The notes below the pieces were generated by a model. The model did not search any database. It was given only the letters and a program-made list of their open reading frames with translations, and was not told where the DNA came from. Both the position numbers and the translations under genes were made by a program. A stretch of 64,000 bases of DNA, taken from Pauljensenia sp902373545. GTDB lineage: Bacteria > Actinomycetota > Actinomycetes > Actinomycetales > Actinomycetaceae. Where the stretch lies: positions 1 to 64,000 of the forward strand of contig NZ_JAPWAG010000003.1 in NCBI RefSeq assembly GCF_041432775.1, in the 5' to 3' direction. Position 1 is the first letter of the stretch. Each line of letters starts with the position of its first letter. Positions 50,640-59,491 of this stretch are shown here, one piece after another.

Positions 50640-52237
50640 CGGATCGTTCCTTCCGTGAGCGTCGCGACGCGGTCGGCGCCCTTGATCGTGGCGTCTCGGT
50701 GAGAGATCGTCAGGGTGGTGCGCCCGGCGCACACCGTCTCCAGGGAGGCGAGGATCTCGCGCTCGGAGGCCAGGTCCACGTGCGCGGTCGGCTCGTCCAG
50801 GATCATGATCGACGCGTTCTTCAGGAACGCTCGGGCGATGGCGATGCGCTGGGCCTCGCCACCGGACACGGCCAGGCCGCGGGCACCCACGCGTGCGTCC
50901 AGCCCGCCGGGCAGCGTGTCGAGGAACTCACCCAGGTGCGCGGCGCGCAGGGCCTCGATGAGCTGATCGTCCGTGGCGGTGGGGGACGCCAGGAGCAGGT
51001 TCTCGCGCAGCGTGCCGGAGAAAAGATAGGTGGTCTGCTCGACGACGGCGCTCTGGGCGCGCACCCAGGACAGGGGCGCGGTCGCCAGGTCGACGCCGTT
51101 CAGGCTCACCTGCCCGGAGCGTGGACGTAGGTAGCCCTGCAACAGCGCGGAGATCGTGGACTTTCCGGCGCCGGAGGGCCCGGCCAGGGCGACGTGCTCG
51201 CCGGGGGCGAGCGTCAAGTCGGCGCCCGCGAGCACCGGCGTGCCCTGGGTGTAGGCGAAAGAGACGTCCGACAGGCGGATCTGGCCGGGAGCGGGCGGCA
51301 GGGCCGGGGCCTTGACGTCCGGCGCGTCGAGCACGGGCGGGACCTGCGCGTTGAACTTCTTGATCTCCTTGTTGGCCGCCATGCCGCCCATGCCGATGTA
51401 GAAGAACTGGCCGATGCGATCCAGCGGGTCGAGCATGATCGAGGAGAGAAGCACGAGGGAGAGCGCGCCGCCGACGGACAGCGCCCCCTGCTGGTAGCGG
51501 ATGAGGGCCAGCGCAATCGCGCCGGTGATCATGCCCAGGGAGAAGACGGAGTCGATGACGAGGAGGATCAGCTGGTTGCCGGCCAGGTAGCTCATGACCT
51601 TCGAGCGGACCTCTTCGGCTGCCTCAGCGAGGCGCTTACCCATGTCCTTGCCCGCGTTCATGAGGGCCAGATCGCCCAGGCCCTGGATGGCGTCGAGCTC
51701 CTTGGCGGCCAGCTGACGCGAGGCGTGACGGTAGCGCGAGGACACCGGCTTGAAGGCCTTACGGAAGCCTATGACGCAGATCGGGACCAACGGGATCGCG
51801 ATGGCCAGAAAGCCTGCGGCAACCGGGTCGAGAACCAGAGCGACGAAGACGACAACCAGGATCGGCGTGGTCAGCGAGGCGATCATGGGGGCCAGGAAGA
51901 TGCCCTTGTAGGCGGCCACGCGCTCAACGCCGTCGGTCGCCGAGTTGACGACGCGGCCCGCGCGCTCGTTCGTGCGCTGCGAGGGCCCCAGGGCGAAGAC
52001 CTGGCGGATCATCGAATGGCGCAGGCTCGGTTCCAGCTGCTTCATCACCGTCGCGCCGAGCGCGCTCACCGCCCACGCAAAGAAGCCGGAAGCGAGGGCG
52101 CCGGCCAGGGCGAGCCACCACGTCGACCACGAATGTCCACCGACAACTTCGTCAATGCCCCAGCCGATCGCCAGATAGGCGAGCGCCAGACACAGAGCAG
52201 ACGCCCACGAGCAGAGGACAACTATCGCGCGTTTCAT
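50636..52237 (-). CDS. ABC exporter, fused permease-ATPase (CydD/IrtA-like)
   Basis: 533 residues from MKRAIVVLCSWASALCLALAYL, with AGGAGA seven bases before. Six helices and an ATPase domain: Walker A LAGPSGAGKST, signature VSGGEAQR (LSGGQ degenerated to VSGGE), Walker B IMILDEPTAHVD, TISHRD. First gene of the pair. The degenerate signature and the D-loop HVD suggest an asymmetric heterodimer. Upstream are two palindromes that may be operators. Confidence 0.85.
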   Translation of the reverse strand: MKRAIVVLCSWASALCLALAYLAIGWGIDEVVGGHSWSTWWLALAGALASGFFAWAVSALGATVMKQLEPSLRHSMIRQVFALGPSQRTNERAGRVVNSATDGVERVAAYKGIFLAPMIASLTTPILVVVFVALVLDPVAAGFLAIAIPLVPICVIGFRKAFKPVSSRYRHASRQLAAKELDAIQGLGDLALMNAGKDMGKRLAEAAEEVRSKVMSYLAGNQLILLVIDSVFSLGMITGAIALALIRYQQGALSVGGALSLVLLSSIMLDPLDRIGQFFYIGMGGMAANKEIKKFNAQVPPVLDAPDVKAPALPPAPGQIRLSDVSFAYTQGTPVLAGADLTLAPGEHVALAGPSGAGKSTISALLQGYLRPRSGQVSLNGVDLATAPLSWVRAQSAVVEQTTYLFSGTLRENLLLASPTATDDQLIEALRAAHLGEFLDTLPGGLDARVGARGLAVSGGEAQRIAIARAFLKNASIMILDEPTAHVDLASEREILASLETVCAGRTTLTISHRDATIKGADRVATLTEGTIR

Positions 52238-52275
52238 GGTTCTCCTATCAACACGACACACACGAGTATATAGAG

Positions 52276-52311
52276 AAGGATACCCTTACTTTGGTTCTGA
52301 CACTACTGTCA
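52276..52311 (-). promoter_or_regulatory. Two palindromes upstream of the ABC pair
   Basis: AAGG-ATAC-CCTT (52276-52287) has a loose likeness to a DtxR/IdeR half-site arrangement, and TGACA-CTAC-TGTCA (52298-52311) is a perfect inverted repeat. Both lie 39-74 bp before the start and flank a TATATA that may be the -10 region (52267-52273). Iron control is a guess. Confidence 0.35.
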
Positions 52312-52356
52312 CTTTGGACCGTTTGCGGCGCGTAGTGACGCCCTGGTGAGCCATGT

Positions 52357-53418
52357 TCAGCCGGCGAGGGTGACTCCGCAATAGGCGATGGTGGCGACGA
52401 GGAGGGTGGAGAGCGCGGCCAGGGCGAAGGGCTTGAGGCCCACCTTGATGAGGTTCCGAATCTTGACGCCGCAGCCGAGTCCGAACATCGCTGCAGCCAG
52501 CAACCCTGTCTGCAGCAGCCCGCCGGTCGTCAGCACGAAGTCCGGCAGAGGGATAAAGGAACGCAGGAGCACCATGGCGATGAACCCGATGATGAACAGC
52601 GGGACGATGGGCGGCAGCTTCGAACTCGACCTCTGTTGACTGGGTTCGCCTGCCGTACGACTGAGACGGCGCTCCCGGATGCTGAGGATGGCCACGACCG
52701 GGGCGAGCAGCAGCACTCGGGCGAGTTTGACGATGACCGCGACCGTGAGCGCTCCGCCGCCGATGATGCCTCCGGCCGCGACGACTTGCGCGATTTCATG
52801 GATGGAACCCCCGGCCCACATCCCGGCCGTCTCGGAGCCCAGGCCAAGCAGGTTCGTGAGCAGTGGGACGAGGGCAATCATCAGCGTTCCGAAGATCACC
52901 ACGAGGGCGACCGCGGTGATGGTGTCTTCCTCGGCCTCGTCGTCCGGGTCGGTGACCCCTGCCGCGCCCGCCACGGCTGCCGCACCGCAGATGGAGAATC
53001 CGCAGGCAATGAGCAGCGAGAGCCCGGATGGAACCCGCAGCAGCCTCCCCAGGAGAACGGTGCCGAGCAGACCGCCGGCGACAATGCACACGACGACGAC
53101 CAGCATTGGGGCTCCGAGGTCGAGGATGTCGGTCAGTACCAGCTGGAGTCCGAGGAAGACGATGCCGGCGCGCAGGAGCTTTTTCGCGGAGAAGTCGATG
53201 CCGTCGGAGGCCGCTGCTGGCAGCCGGACGACGTTGGCCAGGAGTACGCCAAGCACGATCGCGATAATGAGCGGGCTGACTCCCGGCAGCAGCAGGCTGA
53301 CCCCGTACGATGCTCCGGCCGCGGCCAGGCAGAGGACAAGCCCGGGCAGGAGCGCGCGGACTCGGGCAAGCAGCGTGTGTTCCGGTCGGGCAGTTGCAAT
53401 GTTCTGTGTCTGTGTCAT
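52357..53418 (-). CDS. YeiH family putative sulfate exporter
   Basis: 353 residues with about 10 helices. LLPGVSPLIIAIVLGVLLANVVRLP, GIVFLGLQLVL, SLLIACGFSICGAAAVAGAAGV, and the later GGSIHEIAQVVAAG are the YeiH/UPF0324 marks. Related proteins export sulfate, sulfite or sulfoacetate-derived anions. An extra basic Ser/Gln-rich loop (SQQRSSSK) interrupts the middle. Divergent from a LysR gene that very likely controls it. Confidence 0.92.
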   Translation of the reverse strand: MTQTQNIATARPEHTLLARVRALLPGLVLCLAAAGASYGVSLLLPGVSPLIIAIVLGVLLANVVRLPAAASDGIDFSAKKLLRAGIVFLGLQLVLTDILDLGAPMLVVVVCIVAGGLLGTVLLGRLLRVPSGLSLLIACGFSICGAAAVAGAAGVTDPDDEAEEDTITAVALVVIFGTLMIALVPLLTNLLGLGSETAGMWAGGSIHEIAQVVAAGGIIGGGALTVAVIVKLARVLLLAPVVAILSIRERRLSRTAGEPSQQRSSSKLPPIVPLFIIGFIAMVLLRSFIPLPDFVLTTGGLLQTGLLAAAMFGLGCGVKIRNLIKVGLKPFALAALSTLLVATIAYCGVTLAG

Positions 53419-53475
53419 GCATCCATTGTTCCCTGGGACTCGCTTGCGCGAGTAGAGGCAGATACGGTCCGCTAT

Positions 53476-53490
53476 ACAAGTTATGCTTGT
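53476..53490. promoter_or_regulatory. LysR-type operator between yeiH and its regulator
   Basis: ACAAG-TTATG-CTTGT, a perfect inverted repeat inside a T-N11-A frame, 16 bp before the LysR ATG and 58 bp from the yeiH start. Suited to autorepression and divergent activation. Confidence 0.55.
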
Positions 53491-53506
53491 GGCTGGGAGG
53501 CGGAAG

Positions 53507-54412
53507 ATGCACTACGAGCCGGACTTGGAGGCACTGCGAGTCTTGGCGCTCGTCGCGAAGGAAGGCAGCATGTCGGCGGCAAGCGCGCAGTTGGGCGTGA
53601 GTCAGCAGGCGATATCTCTGCGCATCCGGAACCTGGAAAAAGATCTGCGCATGCGACTGCTGGTGCGTTCCGCACGGGGCTCCCGACTGACTCCGACAGG
53701 CGAGCTGGTTGTTGGCTGGGGAACAACGCTGCTGACAGCGGCCGACGAGTTCTCGGATGCTGTCAACTCGCTCCGCACGGATCGCGGGAAGATGATGCGC
53801 ATCGCCGCGAGCCTCACGATCGCAGAACACCTCCTACCGGATTGGATCGCCCGGTGGCGCATCTCTCACGGCAATGACGGCCCGGTCGTTCAACTCACAG
53901 CCGCCAACAGCAGCACGGTCGTCGAGGCCATACGCGAGGGAACCGCAGACCTCGGGCTCGTCGAGACCCCTGTCGTTCCCGCCGGCCTCCGGTCGGTCAC
54001 CGTCGCTTACGACACCATCGAAGTCGTTGTGCAGCACGGTCACCGATGGGCGAAGACCCGCCGGGTGTCCGTCCGTGAACTGGCGGGCACTGGGTTGGTG
54101 CTCCGCGAGACCGGCAGCGGCACCCGACAAGCGCTCGAGAACGCCCTCACCGAGGCGGGCTTTCCCCTCGCAGCCGAGCCCGCAGCCGTGCTGACGACCA
54201 CGCTCGGCGTTCGCAGCGCGATTATGGCCGGCATAGCCCCCGGCGCGTTGAGCTCCCTCGCCGTGTCCGAGGACGCCCGCGCCGGCCGACTCGTGCGAGT
54301 TCGGATCAACAATCTCCAGATCACCCGCCCGCTCACCGCCATCTGGGCCGGGACGACTCCGCCCCCTCACATACGGGACTTCCTGGACGTCATCGCGCGA
54401 ACTGACCGGTAA
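53507..54412 (+). CDS. LysR-family transcriptional regulator
   Basis: 301 residues from MHYEPDLEALRVLALVAKEGSMSAAS, GGGAGG before it. N-terminal winged HTH (about 5-63) with ASAQLGVSQQAISLRIRNLE, then a type 2 periplasmic-binding effector domain. Divergent gene is a YeiH exporter, the same pairing as yeiE-yeiH in enterobacteria, where YeiE responds to sulfite. A sulfur-anion inducer is therefore a reasonable guess. Confidence 0.9.
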   Translation: MHYEPDLEALRVLALVAKEGSMSAASAQLGVSQQAISLRIRNLEKDLRMRLLVRSARGSRLTPTGELVVGWGTTLLTAADEFSDAVNSLRTDRGKMMRIAASLTIAEHLLPDWIARWRISHGNDGPVVQLTAANSSTVVEAIREGTADLGLVETPVVPAGLRSVTVAYDTIEVVVQHGHRWAKTRRVSVRELAGTGLVLRETGSGTRQALENALTEAGFPLAAEPAAVLTTTLGVRSAIMAGIAPGALSSLAVSEDARAGRLVRVRINNLQITRPLTAIWAGTTPPPHIRDFLDVIARTDR

Positions 54413-54443
54413 CGACCAATTTTGCATCGCGACCACATAAAGA

Positions 54444-54478
54444 AGCCACGGCCTCGTGCAATCGACGAGGCCGTGGCT
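54444..54478. terminator. Bidirectional terminator made of the dispersed motif
   Basis: Perfect 14-bp arms AGCCACGGCCTCGT and ACGAGGCCGTGGCT, 7-nt loop, between convergent stops of the LysR gene and ilvE. Cleanest example of the motif used as both arms. Confidence 0.8.
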
Positions 54479-54495
54479 CCCTCAAGCAATCAAGC

Positions 54496-55644
54496 TCAGA
54501 CCAGGCGGTACGTCCAGCCGTAGGGGTCCTCGGCGCGGCCCCACTGGATGTCGGTGAGACGCTTGTGGATCTCGCGGGTCTTGTCCCCCACCTCGATCTC
54601 CACGTCGAAGTCGTCGCCACCCAGGCGCGTGATCGGGGTGACCACGGCGGCCGTGCCACAGGCGAAGACCTCGGCGACCGCGCCCGAGCGGATGCCATCC
54701 ACGACCTCGGACAGGGCGATCTTCTCCTCGCGCACGTCCACGCCCTCGTCGCGCAGAAGACGCAGGATCGCGCTGCGCGTGCCACCCTCGAGGATGACGC
54801 CGGTGAGCTCGGGGGTGCGGATCGTTCCGTCGGCCATGACGACGAACATGTTCATGCCGCCCAGCTCCTCGAGGTACTTGCCCTCGTAGGTGTCCAGGAA
54901 GCAGACCTGGGAGAAGCCCTTGGCCTCGGCCTGGATCTGGGGCAGCAGGGAGGCCGCGTAGTTGCCGCCCGCCTTGGCACTGCCGGTGCCGCCGGGGCCG
55001 GCGCGGTGGTACTCGCGCTCCACCCAGATGGCCACGCCCGACAGCCCGCCCTTGAAGTAGGGGCCAGAGGGCGAGCCGATGACGTAGTAGTCGACGACGC
55101 CCGCGGGGTGAACGCCCACGAACTCCTCGGAGGCGAACATGAAGGGACGCAGATACAGGGACGAGCCATCCACGCCTGGAACCCACTTCACGTCGGCACG
55201 CACGTAGTCCACGAGGGAGGCGACGAAGTCCTCGCGGCTCAGCTCGGGCAGGGCGAGACGGCGGGCCGAGTGGTTCAGGCGCGCGGCGTTGTAGCCGGGG
55301 CGGAAGGTCCACACGGAGCCGTCCTCGCGCTTGTAGGCCTTGATGCCCTCGAACACGGACTGGCAGTAGTGGAAGACGGAGGCGCCCGGGTTGAGGTTCA
55401 GGGGGCCGTAGGGAATGACCTCGCGGTCCTCCCAGCCGCCCTCGCGGGTCCAGCGCATGTGGGCCATGTGGTCCGTGAACTTCTTGCCGAAGGCCAGGGT
55501 CGACATGATCTCGTTGTACTCCTCCGGCGTCGCCGGGTGAGCGTTGGGGGTCAGGGGAAAACGACCGGCCAGCTCGTCGGCGGCGGGAAGTACCAGATCG
55601 CCGGCAGCCTCAAGTTCCGTGGGGGTGTGCTGCGTCGATGCCAT
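54496..55644 (-). CDS. ilvE: Branched-chain amino acid aminotransferase
   Basis: 382 residues. Fold type IV PLP enzyme, long actinobacterial/eukaryotic-like form: HYCQSVFEGIKAY, YLRPFMFASEEFVGVHPA, PLP lysine in SAKAGGNYAASLL, EELGGMNMFVV, EGGTRSAILRL, FACGTAAVVTPI. Last step of leucine, isoleucine and valine synthesis and first step of their breakdown. Single gene. Confidence 0.96.
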   Translation of the reverse strand: MASTQHTPTELEAAGDLVLPAADELAGRFPLTPNAHPATPEEYNEIMSTLAFGKKFTDHMAHMRWTREGGWEDREVIPYGPLNLNPGASVFHYCQSVFEGIKAYKREDGSVWTFRPGYNAARLNHSARRLALPELSREDFVASLVDYVRADVKWVPGVDGSSLYLRPFMFASEEFVGVHPAGVVDYYVIGSPSGPYFKGGLSGVAIWVEREYHRAGPGGTGSAKAGGNYAASLLPQIQAEAKGFSQVCFLDTYEGKYLEELGGMNMFVVMADGTIRTPELTGVILEGGTRSAILRLLRDEGVDVREEKIALSEVVDGIRSGAVAEVFACGTAAVVTPITRLGGDDFDVEIEVGDKTREIHKRLTDIQWGRAEDPYGWTYRLV

Positions 55645-55773
55645 GAGGTCTCCTGTCGTGGTTTTTCACAAATATGAAGCCAGAATATGCCCGCCGTCCG
55701 CATTGTGGCCGATTGGTTTCGGCATGTGACCCACTCCCCCGCTCCCTGTGGACGTTCTCACCCGCAGGACGTC

Positions 55774-56034
55774 TCACTCGTAGTGGGTCCACATGCGCAG
55801 GACGCGGACGATGCGTTCCTCTTCGAAGACCTCGTAGACAAGCCTGCGCTGAATGTTGATCCTGCGGGAATACATACCTGCGAGATCCCCGACGAGGCGC
55901 TCGTAGCGGGGAGGCGTCGCAAACGGATCCTCAGTCAGAACCTCGATGAGGCTCTGAGCTTTCGCCTTGAGTCCGCTGGCGGAGAGCTTCTTCGCATCCT
56001 TCGCGGCCTGCTTGGAGAAAACGACCCGCCACAT
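55774..56034 (-). CDS. yoeB: Txe/YoeB family toxin (ribosome-dependent mRNase)
   Basis: 86 residues from MWRVVFSKQAAKDAKKLSASGL. Compact RelE-fold protein whose C-terminus VRVLRMWTHYE carries the conserved H-Y end of YoeB. Cleaves mRNA at the ribosome when free. Start ATG lies 2 bases after the antitoxin stop; a GTG overlapping it is possible. Same strand, downstream of its antitoxin. Confidence 0.88.
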   Translation of the reverse strand: MWRVVFSKQAAKDAKKLSASGLKAKAQSLIEVLTEDPFATPPRYERLVGDLAGMYSRRINIQRRLVYEVFEEERIVRVLRMWTHYE

Positions 56035-56036
56035 CG

Positions 56037-56279
56037 CTACCACTCCACGTCATCGAGGGCGTCGTCGAGATCTTCGCGAGCGGCTTCCTTCAGGCTATCC
56101 GACATTCCGGGAATCCCCTGCAGATACAAGGTTTCCTGAATGGCGGACCAGTCTGCCTCGCCGATGAGAACGGCGTTTCCACGACGGCCGGTGATCGTGA
56201 TGGGTGTCGAGTCCTCGTTCACGGTGTCGATGAGCCGGTACAGGTCTGAGCGGGCCGCGGTAGCACTCACAGCAGTCAT
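56037..56279 (-). CDS. yefM: YefM/Phd family antitoxin
   Basis: 80 residues: TAVSATAARSDLYRLIDTVNEDSTPITITGRRGNAVLIGEADWSAIQETLYL is the Phd/YefM DNA-binding half; the acidic tail DDALDDVEW wraps the toxin. Represses its own operon, most strongly in complex with YoeB. The operator palindrome is just upstream. Confidence 0.9.
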   Translation of the reverse strand: MTAVSATAARSDLYRLIDTVNEDSTPITITGRRGNAVLIGEADWSAIQETLYLQGIPGMSDSLKEAAREDLDDALDDVEW

Positions 56280-56306
56280 GATTGTTCCTTTCCACTCCCA
56301 TCATAA

Positions 56307-56324
56307 CGTACGCTTTTGCGTACG
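56307..56324 (-). promoter_or_regulatory. Operator of the yefM-yoeB pair
   Basis: Perfect palindrome CGTACGC-TTTT-GCGTACG, overlapping a TTATGA -10-like sequence on the minus strand, 28 bp before the antitoxin start. YefM-type operators elsewhere also carry GTAC-centred repeats. Confidence 0.6.
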
Positions 56325-56370
56325 CATAGGTCTGTGCGCATGATTTTTGCCGAAAGGATACGATCGACGC

Positions 56371-56883
56371 ATGACGACTCTGCCTGACTCTCTTTCCTCC
56401 GCCCTGCCCACCCGCGAGCGCCGCTCCCCCGGCCTGAAGCTGGAGGACGGGCGTTGGATGGCGGCCGCAAAGTCGGGCCTGTACGTCTTCGGTGCCGAGG
56501 CCTCGTCCAACGAGAGCGAGAAGAGCAAGGGCGATGCCACGCCCCAGCTCTTCCCCTGGTACGACGTGGCGCGGGCGCGCTGGGAGGCGGAGGGCGAACT
56601 CTTCGCGCTGGAGTGGGTGGACCCGGCCCGCGCGGCCCTGGCTGGGCGCAGCCAGGGGGACCCGGACGAGTTCATGCGCCAGGTCAGCGAGTACGTCAAC
56701 CGCTCCATCGTCATGTTCGCCCAGGCGGACACCGACGCCGGAACGACGATCACGGCGTGGGTACGCCGGGGACCAGACGGCCTGTTCTCCATCCTGACGG
56801 CCGACGGCCCACTCGACGCGGCCGCTCAGCGCCAGGCCGACGCCCTCGAGGCCAGCGTGCGCGACGCGGTCGGCTTGGACTAA
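56371..56883 (+). CDS. Conserved hypothetical protein
   Basis: 170 residues, no signal peptide or membrane helix. GRWMAAAKSGLYVFG, LFPWYDVARARWEAEGELFALEWVDPA and a C-terminal block SIVMFAQADTDAGTTITAWVRRGPDGLFSILTADG resemble unassigned actinobacterial proteins often found beside luxS or core metabolic genes. Start by TACGAT six bases upstream (leaderless pattern). Divergent from the toxin-antitoxin pair, convergent with luxS. No function offered. Confidence 0.7.
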   Translation: MTTLPDSLSSALPTRERRSPGLKLEDGRWMAAAKSGLYVFGAEASSNESEKSKGDATPQLFPWYDVARARWEAEGELFALEWVDPARAALAGRSQGDPDEFMRQVSEYVNRSIVMFAQADTDAGTTITAWVRRGPDGLFSILTADGPLDAAAQRQADALEASVRDAVGLD

Positions 56884-56940
56884 GAGGCGAGGCCGTGGCG
56901 GGTGTGCGCTCGCCCCTGACGCAACGCCCCCGCACAGATG

Positions 56941-56975
56941 AGTCCGGGGCCCACCTTTCGGCTGGGCCCCGGACT
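56941..56975 (-). terminator. Terminator of the dgt-dnaG-luxS operon
   Basis: Perfect 13-bp arms AGTCCGGGGCCCA and TGGGCCCCGGACT, 9-nt loop, 15 bases past the luxS stop. Also serves the convergent hypothetical gene. No T run on the minus side. Confidence 0.75.
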
Positions 56976-56989
56976 ATTGTGTGTCTCGA

Positions 56990-57469
56990 TCAGTGAACGA
57001 TGAAGACGCGCTCGAAGGGGTCGACGGACAGACCCTGCTCGAGGATCGTCCGCGCCCACTCGCGCGCGCTGAACAGCGAGTGATCGCGGTAGTTGCCGCA
57101 GGAGTAGACGTCCGTTCCCGGAACGTCCTCCCAGGTCACTTCCTCGGCGATGGCGTGCAGCGACGAGGCGATAGCCGCGGTCACCTCCTTGACGGTGGGG
57201 GTCCCCCACATGATGAGGTGGAAGCCCGTGCGGCAGCCGAACGGCGAGCAGTCGATAACGCCGTCGATGCGGTCGCGCAGCAGAGAGGCGAGCAGGTGCT
57301 CGATCGTGTGCAGACCGGAGGTCGGGATTTCGCCGCTGTTGGGCTGGAGGAAGCGCACGTCGAAATTCGAGATCTGGTCGCCCTTCGGGCCGGCCTCCAC
57401 GTTGATGAGGCGCACGTAGGGCGCCTTCACGGCTGTGTGGTCCAGAGTGAAGCTCTCCACTTCTGCCAT
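56990..57469 (-). CDS. luxS: S-ribosylhomocysteine lyase
   Basis: 159 residues. Metal ligands H54 and H58 (LHTIEHLL, with base E57) and C124 (YSCGNYRDH); catalytic C79 in FGCRTGFHL. Splits S-ribosylhomocysteine into homocysteine and DPD, the precursor of autoinducer 2. It starts 6 bases after the dnaG stop on the same strand, so it is the last gene of a dgt-dnaG-luxS unit. Pfs, the preceding enzyme of the pathway, is not in the window. Confidence 0.97.
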   Translation of the reverse strand: MAEVESFTLDHTAVKAPYVRLINVEAGPKGDQISNFDVRFLQPNSGEIPTSGLHTIEHLLASLLRDRIDGVIDCSPFGCRTGFHLIMWGTPTVKEVTAAIASSLHAIAEEVTWEDVPGTDVYSCGNYRDHSLFSAREWARTILEQGLSVDPFERVFIVH

Positions 57470-57475
57470 GGTGTA

Positions 57476-59446
57476 TTAATCCCTTTCGGTGTAGTTTTGC
57501 CGGCGTTGTTCCAATCGCATGAGCGATCGGAAAACCTCAGAGTACTGCGGATCCTCCTCATTCATGCGTGACAGGGCCGCACGTGCTTCACCTAACTGTC
57601 GCGTCAGGTCCATACGGACCATCGCGGCGACGACGCCGCGGCAGTAGGAACGCACGTCGGCCTCGCCCGCGACGGGCAGAGGAGAAACCGCCAGCTCGGT
57701 GACGGCAGGGCCGATAAACTCACCCGCCGCGTCGAGGACGACCTGGACGAAGTGGCGCGACGCCGCCAGCGTCGCGTTGTCGCCGGGGCCGAAGTGGGCC
57801 TCGGCCTGGCGCATCATCTGCGTGAAAGCATCCAGGCCACCGGCCGCGCGGATCGCGTCGTGGACGGCGCGATGCGTGGGCACAGTGAAGGATTGGCCGT
57901 CGAGCTCCTCGAACCCGGAGCCGACGACGTAGAGCGGGTGCTGCAAGACGGCCTCGAGGGCCTGGCGCTCGACGCGGGTGACCGGATCCTCCGGCCCGCG
58001 CCGCGCCTGAGTGGGGGCGGGGCGCCCGGCGCCGGCCATCTCGATCTCGCCGGGGCGCGGCTCGGGGGCGATGACCTCGACGCGGCCCGCCGCCCGGATC
58101 GCCTGCTCGACCGTGCGCATGTCCATGCCCAGCCACCCCGCCAGCTGGCGCGTGTACTCGGCGCGCAGCGCCAGGTCCTTGATGTGCGCGACGATGCCCG
58201 CCGAGGCTCGCAAGCCCTGCACGCGCCCTTCGGCGCTGCGCAGGTCCATCTGGGACAGGACCGAGCGGATTGCGAACTCAAAAAGGGGAATGCGCGAGTT
58301 CACCAGGTCGACGATCGCCTGGTCGCCCTGGGACAGGCGCAGGTCGCACGGGTCTTGGCCGCCCGGCGCCACCGCCACGAAGGTCTGCGCCGCGAAGTTC
58401 TGATCCTCGCCGTAGGCGCGCAACGCCGCCTTTTGCCCGGCGCTATCGCCATCAAAGGTGAAGATGACTTCCGAGCCATGCGCGCGCCCGCTGGAAAGCA
58501 CGACGCCGGCGGCGGGATCCGCGTGGTCGCCGAGCAGGCGCCGAATGATGCGCACGTGCTCGGACCCGAAGGCGGTGCCGCACGTGGCCACGGCGTTCGT
58601 CACGCCGGCGACGTGGGCGGCCATGACGTCCGTGTAGCCCTCGACGATGACGACCTTGTGCCCGGTCGCGATCGACTTTTTCGCCAGGTCCAAGCCGTAC
58701 AGGAGCTGAGACTTCTTATAGATCGGGGTCTCGGGGGTGTTCAGGTACTTGGGCGATTCCTTATCGTTATCGTCCAGGCGGCGGGCGCCAAAGCCCACCG
58801 TCGCCCCCGTGATGTCGCGGATCGGCCACACGAGGCGGCCACGGAAGCGGTCATACACGCCGCGGTTGCCCTTCGACCCCAGGCCCGCAATCTGGATCTC
58901 CTGGTCGGTGAAGCCCTTGGAGCGCAGGTGGTGGGTGAGGGCGTCCCACGAGGCCGGGGCGTAGCCGACCCCGAAATGCTCGCACATCGCCTGGTTGAAT
59001 CCGCGCTCCGCCAGGAACTTGCGGCCCTTGTGGGCCTCCTTGCTCCCCAGCTGTTTGCAGTAGAACTCCTCGGCGACGCGGTGGGCGTCCAGGAGTCGCT
59101 GGCGTTTGCCCGGCTCCTCCGTGCGCACGCGGGTGCCGCCCTCCTCGTAGTGGAGGGTGATCCCCGCCTTTTGCGCGAGCATCTCCACGGCCTCGGTGAA
59201 GGGCAGGTGGTCGATCTTTTGCACGAAGGAGATGACGTCGCCGCTCTCGCCGCATCCAAAGCAGTGGAACATGCCCAGGTGGGGGCGCACGTTGAAGGAG
59301 GGGGTACGCTCATCGTGGAAGGGACACAGCCCCTTGAGGGAGCCGATGCCCGCGGGTCGCAGCGCTACGTGTTCGCCGATGATCTCGTCGATCTTCACTG
59401 CGTTACGTACCGCTTCGATATCGTCCTTGCGAATCAGACCCGCCAT
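57476..59446 (-). CDS. dnaG: DNA primase
   Basis: 656 residues. CHC2 zinc finger with C41, H44, C62 and C65 (CPFHDE...FHCFGCG), catalytic core with EGYTDVMAAH and TFDGDSAG (TOPRIM acidic residues), and a C-terminal DnaB-interaction region. Makes RNA primers for replication. An insertion near AAGVVLSSGRAHGSEVIF in the TOPRIM domain is typical of actinobacterial primases. Follows dgt by 45 bases. Confidence 0.97.
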   Translation of the reverse strand: MAGLIRKDDIEAVRNAVKIDEIIGEHVALRPAGIGSLKGLCPFHDERTPSFNVRPHLGMFHCFGCGESGDVISFVQKIDHLPFTEAVEMLAQKAGITLHYEEGGTRVRTEEPGKRQRLLDAHRVAEEFYCKQLGSKEAHKGRKFLAERGFNQAMCEHFGVGYAPASWDALTHHLRSKGFTDQEIQIAGLGSKGNRGVYDRFRGRLVWPIRDITGATVGFGARRLDDNDKESPKYLNTPETPIYKKSQLLYGLDLAKKSIATGHKVVIVEGYTDVMAAHVAGVTNAVATCGTAFGSEHVRIIRRLLGDHADPAAGVVLSSGRAHGSEVIFTFDGDSAGQKAALRAYGEDQNFAAQTFVAVAPGGQDPCDLRLSQGDQAIVDLVNSRIPLFEFAIRSVLSQMDLRSAEGRVQGLRASAGIVAHIKDLALRAEYTRQLAGWLGMDMRTVEQAIRAAGRVEVIAPEPRPGEIEMAGAGRPAPTQARRGPEDPVTRVERQALEAVLQHPLYVVGSGFEELDGQSFTVPTHRAVHDAIRAAGGLDAFTQMMRQAEAHFGPGDNATLAASRHFVQVVLDAAGEFIGPAVTELAVSPLPVAGEADVRSYCRGVVAAMVRMDLTRQLGEARAALSRMNEEDPQYSEVFRSLMRLEQRRQNYTERD

Positions 59447-59491
59447 GATCTCAGTCTACCGACGCCCGCCCACGTCTGCGTCCGATCACGC

